Assembly (NCBI GenBank): GCA_019310745.1
Contig: JAFDDS010000095.1
Coordinates: 1 to 9,493 of the forward strand
Direction of reading: 5' to 3'
Length of the DNA stretch: 9,493 nucleotides
Source: Deltaproteobacteria bacterium
GTDB lineage: Bacteria; Desulfobacterota; DSM-4660; Desulfatiglandales; B25-G16
Shown: positions 5,721 to 9,493 of the stretch, one piece after another
Layout: every line of letters begins with the position of its first letter
Position numbering within the stretch: the stretch's first letter is position 1
Notes under the pieces: model-generated
Database searches by the model: none
Told to the model about the DNA's origin: nothing
What the model saw: only the letters and a program-made list of their open reading frames with translations
Position numbers and translations under genes: made by a program

Positions 5721-6068
5721 GAAATCGCTCGAATTGCCGCGTTATTGGATGGTAAAACCATTAAGACCTCTCTTTTGATAGGGGCTTCAGCTCCAGTCAA
5801 GACTCTTGCTGGGCAACAAGGGTATGTCGATAGTATTGAAAACGCCGGTGGTCATATCATACCTGTATGTCCATCCATAAGTAACCCTTTTACCCGACGT
5901 GATATTGCTGGTGAAAAGCAGGCGAAGAGTGCAGCTACAAACTCAGCCCGAGGTGCCCATTACTTAGCCACAGTGAGTGGGATCAAGGTCTTCTTTGGAA
6001 GTGAAGAAGCATGCGTTAATGCTGCTATTACCGGACGATGGAAAGGAGAGACACAACGATGGAAATAA
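5688..6068 (+). CDS. Aconitase X large subunit, C-terminal part of the frameshifted gene
   Basis: This is the remainder of the AcnX large subunit, in a different frame from the N-terminal part. It is open from 5676; the first usable start is GTG at 5688, inside the second copy of the 44-bp duplication, with no clear Shine-Dalgarno. It carries a second copy of FGCPHATID, then EIARIAALLDGKTIKTSLLIGASAPVKTLA, and IIPVCPSISNPFTRRD, whose Cys would be residue 354 of the repaired protein and the probable third cluster ligand. The C-terminus (ANSARGAHY-like TNSARGAHYLATVSGIKVFFGSEEACVNAAITGRW) is typical AcnX. On its own this 126-residue piece lacks most of the catalytic domain. Its end overlaps the small-subunit gene by 10 bases, so the original operon coupling is preserved. 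It is best treated as one half of a pseudogene, or as a sequencing or assembly error. Confidence 0.85.
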   Translation: MAFGCPHATIDEIARIAALLDGKTIKTSLLIGASAPVKTLAGQQGYVDSIENAGGHIIPVCPSISNPFTRRDIAGEKQAKSAATNSARGAHYLATVSGIKVFFGSEEACVNAAITGRWKGETQRWK

Positions 6069-6463
6069 AGGCTCACACTGTAAGTACTGGAAAGGCAGAG
6101 GGGGAGGCGGTAGTCTATAATGGGCCATTTTCCTTCATGGGTGACTTAGATCCGAATACCGGTAAGGTTCCTGCACCACGCCATGAGTTGGAGGGCCAAA
6201 GTCTTGTCAATAAGGTATTTGTATTTACTACTGGCAAGGGGTCGAGTGGTGGTGATAGTATTGCCTGGATGGCAAAACAAAAAGGAAATGCACCTTCGGC
6301 TATAATCTGCATGGAAAGTGAGCCTGTTTTATCTGGCGCGGTTATTGCGGCAGAGATTCCTGCTGTGGATCACCCAGAAAAGAATGTATTGAAGCTGATA
6401 AAAACAGGTGATTATATAAAAGTTGATGCAACCAGAGGTGTGATTGAGGTGGTAGGGAAATAA
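6059..6463 (+). CDS. Aconitase X small (swivel-domain, DUF126) subunit
   Basis: A 134-residue swivel-domain protein that pairs with the AcnX large subunit and closes over its active site. Family marks are the N-terminal strand (IKAHTVSTGKAEGEAVVYNGPFSFMGDLDPNTGKV), the conserved VFTTGKGSSGGDSIAWMAKQKGNAPSAIICMESEPVLSGAVIAAEIPAVD core with the Ser-Ser-Gly loop near residue 64, and GDYIKVDATRGVIEV at the end. Length is normal and the frame is intact. I chose ATG 6059 rather than 6038 because AAAGGAGAG at 6042-6050 precedes it and homology begins with IKAHTVSTG. The gene overlaps the end of the large-subunit frame by 10 bases, which indicates translational coupling. It looks undamaged although its partner gene is split, so the break is recent or not real. 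No proline racemase or mevalonate gene lies nearby to identify the substrate. Confidence 0.9.
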   Translation: MEIKAHTVSTGKAEGEAVVYNGPFSFMGDLDPNTGKVPAPRHELEGQSLVNKVFVFTTGKGSSGGDSIAWMAKQKGNAPSAIICMESEPVLSGAVIAAEIPAVDHPEKNVLKLIKTGDYIKVDATRGVIEVVGK

Positions 6464-6583
6464 ATCAAGGTGGATACTACGGGGCGAGTTTTATTACGTG
6501 GTAATTATTATATGTGAACACGGGAACCATGCGTCACTTCTGATACATCAATACTACCGAATATGGGGTTGTATTGTAACGCC

Positions 6584-7501
6584 TCAATCATTTTCATTAT
6601 GCGTTTCGTTTAATTTTTCTACCATACCCCCTCGCTTCAGATGGCCGCGATAGTCCTTTTCGTGATTTTCCAATATAAATTCAAGATAGTGTATATGTTT
6701 GTTAACTGCCTCCATATATAAATCCTTGTCCATATTCCAGCGTGCCTTAAAATGATATCGCATATATTTATTCATGCCGCCTAAAACATTCGTAAATCTT
6801 TTTTGTGTCATATCATAGAAGTCCATGGTCTTTTTTAGCAGATCAAGCTCACCGGCATATCCCATGATGCCTCCCTCCTTGAATTCGTGGTACAGAAAAA
6901 GCAGTTTCTCAAGATAGGTTCGATCTGCCATTTGACCCATCAGATCAGCGGTACCCAGCATTTTGCACATAAGTTCAGTCTGTCGGGAATTGAACCGGAT
7001 TTTTTTGATCTCTGCATCCAGGCCAGCACATATGAGGATGTTGGGGTAATGTTTGAAATTTTCTTTTGAAAATCCACTATCGGCTATATAGTTATCCATA
7101 AAAACAATGCTGCGCTTTGTATCTATACCTGTATATTTCGCTCCTGTTCCCATTTCATCATCGAGTGTTTGAATATACCCTGTATCATGCATAAGTGCAC
7201 ATATTAAACCCAGATTTACCTGTTTGCTGGTAAATTTTTCTCCGCTTATAAATGCACCGTGTACGAGCCTTGCCATGGCAAGAAAGGTATCTGTAGTATG
7301 CTTCAGGTTGTGGTATTCAGTATTACATTTGCGGTATCCTGGATATTCCCCACGGAAAAGACGCATAATATCTTTGAATATATAGTTGAGGATATCAAAA
7401 TCAAATTCCTCAAACATCATGATAACGATTGCCCGTACCTCATCCAGAACACTCTGAGGGTTTTCCATGTTTACTATGCGTGAAAGTTGCATCTTTTCCA
7501 T
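6584..7501 (-). CDS. HD-domain phosphohydrolase resembling class I cyclic-nucleotide phosphodiesterases
   Basis: A 305-residue, mostly alpha-helical cytoplasmic protein with no signal peptide or membrane segment. Metal-binding motifs are in the order seen in HD/PDEase domains: Y63-H64-N-L-K-H68-T-T-D71 (compare YHNxxHAxDV), A-L-M-H105-D106-T-G-Y, and T-A-D186-L-M-G-Q. These supply two His, the HD pair and the later Asp for a binuclear metal centre. The spacing resembles eukaryote-type class I phosphodiesterases more than GTP-hydrolysing HD proteins or HD-GYP domains (no GYP motif). A cyclic nucleotide or related phosphoester is the likely substrate, but the substrate-selecting Gln is not identifiable by eye. 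AAGAGGAT just upstream on the minus strand supports the start at 7501. It stands alone between the AcnX unit and a divergent operon, so context gives no partner. Confidence 0.75.
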   Translation of the reverse strand: MEKMQLSRIVNMENPQSVLDEVRAIVIMMFEEFDFDILNYIFKDIMRLFRGEYPGYRKCNTEYHNLKHTTDTFLAMARLVHGAFISGEKFTSKQVNLGLICALMHDTGYIQTLDDEMGTGAKYTGIDTKRSIVFMDNYIADSGFSKENFKHYPNILICAGLDAEIKKIRFNSRQTELMCKMLGTADLMGQMADRTYLEKLLFLYHEFKEGGIMGYAGELDLLKKTMDFYDMTQKRFTNVLGGMNKYMRYHFKARWNMDKDLYMEAVNKHIHYLEFILENHEKDYRGHLKRGGMVEKLNETHNEND

Positions 7502-7728
7502 ATGTATCCTCTTAATCAGCTATACAATTTTTTAGCAAAAAAATACATTATTAGTCAAGTTCAAGTAATGATGTTATATTATTTGGGTGTGTAGGCGTAT
7601 TTCTTTTGTGTATTTGGTATTTGATTTTTATCCTTACACAAACTATAAACTTAAATAAATGCATCGAGTCAAGGGAAAATTTATACAACTGTAACATATC
7701 CAGCTGTGATACCATGACGTAATGGTTT
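7502..7728. other. Gene-free A/T-rich divergent spacer
   Basis: The gap between the divergent HD-domain and lipid kinase genes is 315 bases, with a palindromic repeat in its right end (7729-7800). This left part is A/T-rich and holds the ribosome binding site of the HD gene. It should contain the promoters of both genes, but I could not pick a -35/-10 pair with good spacing. No small gene is supported. Confidence 0.5.
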
Positions 7729-7800
7729 AAGGTTCAGAGTTTCCCGATAAAATCGGGATTCAGGGTTCACCGATAATCTGAACCCAGAACGCTGAACCTT
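7729..7800. repeat. Compound palindromic repeat before the lipid kinase gene
   Basis: The outer arms AAGGTTCAG (7729-7737) and CTGAACCTT (7792-7800) are complementary. Inside lie two hairpins: TCCCGAT-AAA-ATCGGGA (7742-7758) and GGGTTCA (7763-7769) with TGAACCC (7779-7785). The GGTTCA and CCCGAT modules look like a dispersed genomic repeat. CCCGAT...ATCGGG also occurs twice in the large inverted repeat at 4308-4394. It ends two bases before the Shine-Dalgarno of the next gene, so in mRNA it would be a 5' leader structure. Confidence 0.7.
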
Positions 7801-7816
7801 TGAGAGGTGAATAATT

Positions 7817-8749
7817 GTGGCCTCAGAAAAGATCGTTTTCATTGTTAATCCAAACGCAGCAATGGGATCCACTGGCAGAGAATGGCCTCAAATAGAGAAA
7901 ATGGCAAGAGATCGATTAGGGCCTTTTCAGGCTCATCTCACAACCGGTCCAGGAGATGCTACTGTGCTTACTCGTAATGTTCTTCATAAAGGTGCTGAGC
8001 TGGTTGTCTGTGTGGGAGGAGATGGAACCTTAAATGAGGTAGTGAATGGGTTTATGGGAAAGAATGGTCCTATTCGACCCGAGGCCATGGTAGGGTTTAT
8101 TCCCCGTGGTACGGGATGTGATTTTATAAAGACCGTTCCTATACCTGTGGAACTCAACAGGGCATTGGATCTAATCATTACATCTCATACCCGTTCCATT
8201 GATTTAGGACGGCTTGAATACATGGATCATGATGGTCATCCATCCTCTCGATATTTTCACAACATTACCAGTTTTGGCCTGGGAGGTGAAGTCGATGAAC
8301 GGGTTAATAGAACCACCAAAATTTTCGGCGGTTTCATTTCGTTCATTTGGGCCACCCTCATTTCCATTTTGATTTACAACAAAAAACGCGTACATCTTAC
8401 AGTGGATAATTGCTTTGACCAGAGTGTCATGATCTGGAATGTGGTGGTCGCCAATGGGCAATATCATGGTGGCGGCATGTGGGTGGCCCCTGAGGCAACT
8501 ATGAACGATGGCATGTTCCATGTGACTGTAATCGGTGATTTTTCCCTTCCCGCGGTATTCTGGAACCTCCCTCAGCTCTATAATGGAAAAATCCTTCAGC
8601 TAAAAAAGGTACAAACATTCGTGGGCACAAGGGTGAAGGCCTCCTCAGATCAACAGGTCCTCTTGGATGTGGATGGAGAGCAACCGGGCCAGCTACCTGT
8701 TACTATTGATATAGTACCGAAAGCGGTGCGCTTCATTATACCAAAATAG
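7817..8749 (+). CDS. Diacylglycerol kinase-family lipid kinase (YegS/DgkB-like)
   Basis: A 310-residue cytoplasmic or membrane-associated lipid kinase that would transfer phosphate from ATP to diacylglycerol or a related lipid. The N-terminal DAGK catalytic domain has IVFIVNPNAAMGSTG (residues 6-20), LTTGPGDATVLTRN, and the nucleotide-binding GGDGTLNEVVNG (67-78), then GFIPRGTGCDF. Most relatives read GTGNDF, so Cys replaces Asn here. The C-terminal beta-domain shows SFGLGGEVDERVNR, VVVANGQYHGGGMWVAPEATMNDGMFHVTVIGDF, and the catalytic-metal segment LLDVDGEQPG near residue 290. Length is usual. The start is GTG 7817, set by GAGAGGTGA at 7802-7810. A compact palindrome lies just upstream. The M24 peptidase gene follows after 44 bases in the same direction, probably in one operon. 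Distinguishing it from a sphingosine-type or undecaprenol kinase is not possible by eye. Confidence 0.92.
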   Translation: MASEKIVFIVNPNAAMGSTGREWPQIEKMARDRLGPFQAHLTTGPGDATVLTRNVLHKGAELVVCVGGDGTLNEVVNGFMGKNGPIRPEAMVGFIPRGTGCDFIKTVPIPVELNRALDLIITSHTRSIDLGRLEYMDHDGHPSSRYFHNITSFGLGGEVDERVNRTTKIFGGFISFIWATLISILIYNKKRVHLTVDNCFDQSVMIWNVVVANGQYHGGGMWVAPEATMNDGMFHVTVIGDFSLPAVFWNLPQLYNGKILQLKKVQTFVGTRVKASSDQQVLLDVDGEQPGQLPVTIDIVPKAVRFIIPK

Positions 8750-8793
8750 ATATTCTACAGAGTACTCCTTGAAATACTATGAAAGGAGAGACG

Positions 8794-9493
8794 ATGAATT
8801 ACCAAGAGTGGGTGCAATCGGAATTAGAGGATTTGAGCACATCCCTGGGTTTTCATTACACCCCGAAGGAGGAGGTAGCTGACCGCCTGACAAGGCTCAG
8901 AAGTAGTATGAAAAAGAAAGGCATAGAGGCGTTTCTGGTAGTGCAGAAAATGGATTATTACTATCTTTCCGGGAGTACCCAGAATGGCATTCTCTTTGTG
9001 CCGACAGAAGGAAAACCGCTGCTCATGGTGAAAAGGGAAGTGGAACGGGCACGACTGGAATCGCCGCTGGAAGAGATAGTGGAAATCAAGTCCATTCGAG
9101 ATCTGCCTTCCCTGATTCACAACCACTGGGGCCGACTCCCTCAAACCCTTGGATTAGAACTGGATGTTTTCCCGGTGAATGATTATTTCAAATATGAGAG
9201 CCTTTTTCCAGACGCTCGGTTCATGGATGCCTCCCTGATCATTCGCGACACGCGAAAAATCAAATCTTCCTTTGAGATCGATCTCATGAAAATGGCAGGG
9301 GAAATTGGCAGGAAGGCGTACCAAAAAGGGAGGGAACTGCTCAAAGAGGGGATGACCGAGATCGAGTTCGGTGGTCTTCTGGAAGCTGCGGCCAAAATGT
9401 ACGGCCACGAAGGACTTCTCAGGGTCAGGTCCCTCAATTATGAGGCCTATTCATGGCATGTACTGAGCGGTTCCAGCGGAGGGATCGTGAGCC
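8794..9493 (+). CDS. M24 family Xaa-Pro peptidase (creatinase-like), 3' truncated by the window
   Basis: The frame is open from ATG 8794 to the window end: 233 complete codons, no stop. AAAGGAG at 8782-8788 sets the start. Residues about 28-150 are a creatinase N-terminal domain (RLTRLRSSMKKKGIEAFLVVQKMDYYYLSG, then ILFVPTEGKPLLMVKRE and LGLELDVFPVNDYFKYESLFPDARFMDAS). Then comes the linker typical of Xaa-Pro dipeptidases, IIRDTRKIKSSFEIDLMKMAGEIGRKAY (R151 to about 175), which leads into the pita-bread catalytic domain; MTEIEFGGLLEAAAKMYGHEG and VLSGSSGGIVS are its first elements. The five metal ligands (Asp, Asp, His, Glu, Glu) lie beyond the window, so activity cannot be judged. It probably shares a transcript with the lipid kinase 44 bases upstream. 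Confidence 0.88.
   Translation, partial: MNYQEWVQSELEDLSTSLGFHYTPKEEVADRLTRLRSSMKKKGIEAFLVVQKMDYYYLSGSTQNGILFVPTEGKPLLMVKREVERARLESPLEEIVEIKSIRDLPSLIHNHWGRLPQTLGLELDVFPVNDYFKYESLFPDARFMDASLIIRDTRKIKSSFEIDLMKMAGEIGRKAYQKGRELLKEGMTEIEFGGLLEAAAKMYGHEGLLRVRSLNYEAYSWHVLSGSSGGIVS

Noticed and set aside
6464..6583. Small gene or terminator between the AcnX small subunit and the HD gene
   Set aside because: No frame with a start and ribosome site, and only a five-pair ATTAC/GTAAT hairpin without a T-tract.
7681..7872. Minus-strand 63-residue frame across the palindromic repeat
   Set aside because: It spans a structured repeat and the lipid kinase start, with no ribosome site or recognisable domain.
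9154..9437. Two overlapping minus-strand frames at the right end
   Set aside because: Both are shadows of the M24 peptidase gene, whose frame continues open past the window end.

Overview
The window is a chromosomal stretch from a bacterium of moderate, slightly AT-rich base composition. Most starts have strong Shine-Dalgarno sites, and one region carries a textbook TTGACA-N17-TATACT promoter. The gene set (LysM coiled-coil membrane protein, DUF4412-type secreted protein, GAF/HisKA-like protein, two-subunit aconitase X, YegS-type lipid kinase, M24 peptidase) suggests a Gram-negative anaerobe of the Desulfobacterota or a relative. This is inference from gene content; there is no rRNA or other taxonomic marker.

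Layout. Positions 13-1319: two plus-strand envelope genes, a membrane-anchored LysM protein and an exported DUF4412-like protein. Positions 1320-1530: a spacer holding a decayed copy of the 3' end of a B3/4-domain gene on the minus strand and a G-quadruplex-type G-run just before the next gene. Positions 1531-2382: a GAF plus degenerate histidine-kinase dimerisation protein with Asp where the phospho-accepting His should be and no ATPase domain. Positions 2485-4119: two minus-strand genes, a patatin-like lipase and a solo B3/4-domain protein, separated by a hairpin terminator. Positions 4120-4764: a gene-free region with a nested inverted-repeat element of about 390 bp, then a perfect 36-bp tandem duplication whose end is the -35 box of a strong promoter. 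Positions 4765-6463: aconitase X large and small subunits; the large-subunit gene is split by an exact 44-bp tandem duplication. Positions 6584-7501 (minus): an HD-domain phosphodiesterase-like hydrolase. Positions 7502-7816: a gene-free spacer with a palindromic repeat. Positions 7817 to the end: a diacylglycerol-kinase-family lipid kinase and the first 233 codons of an M24 Xaa-Pro-type peptidase, probably one operon.

The genes do not form one obvious pathway. The real unit is the AcnX pair, translationally coupled and driven by its own promoter. The lipase and lipid kinase both act on lipids but are not in one operon. The most striking material is around AcnX: two perfect, unrelated short tandem duplications (one abutting the promoter, one breaking the gene) next to a large nested palindrome. 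I see no clear defence system, CRISPR array, tRNA, rRNA or transposase gene.
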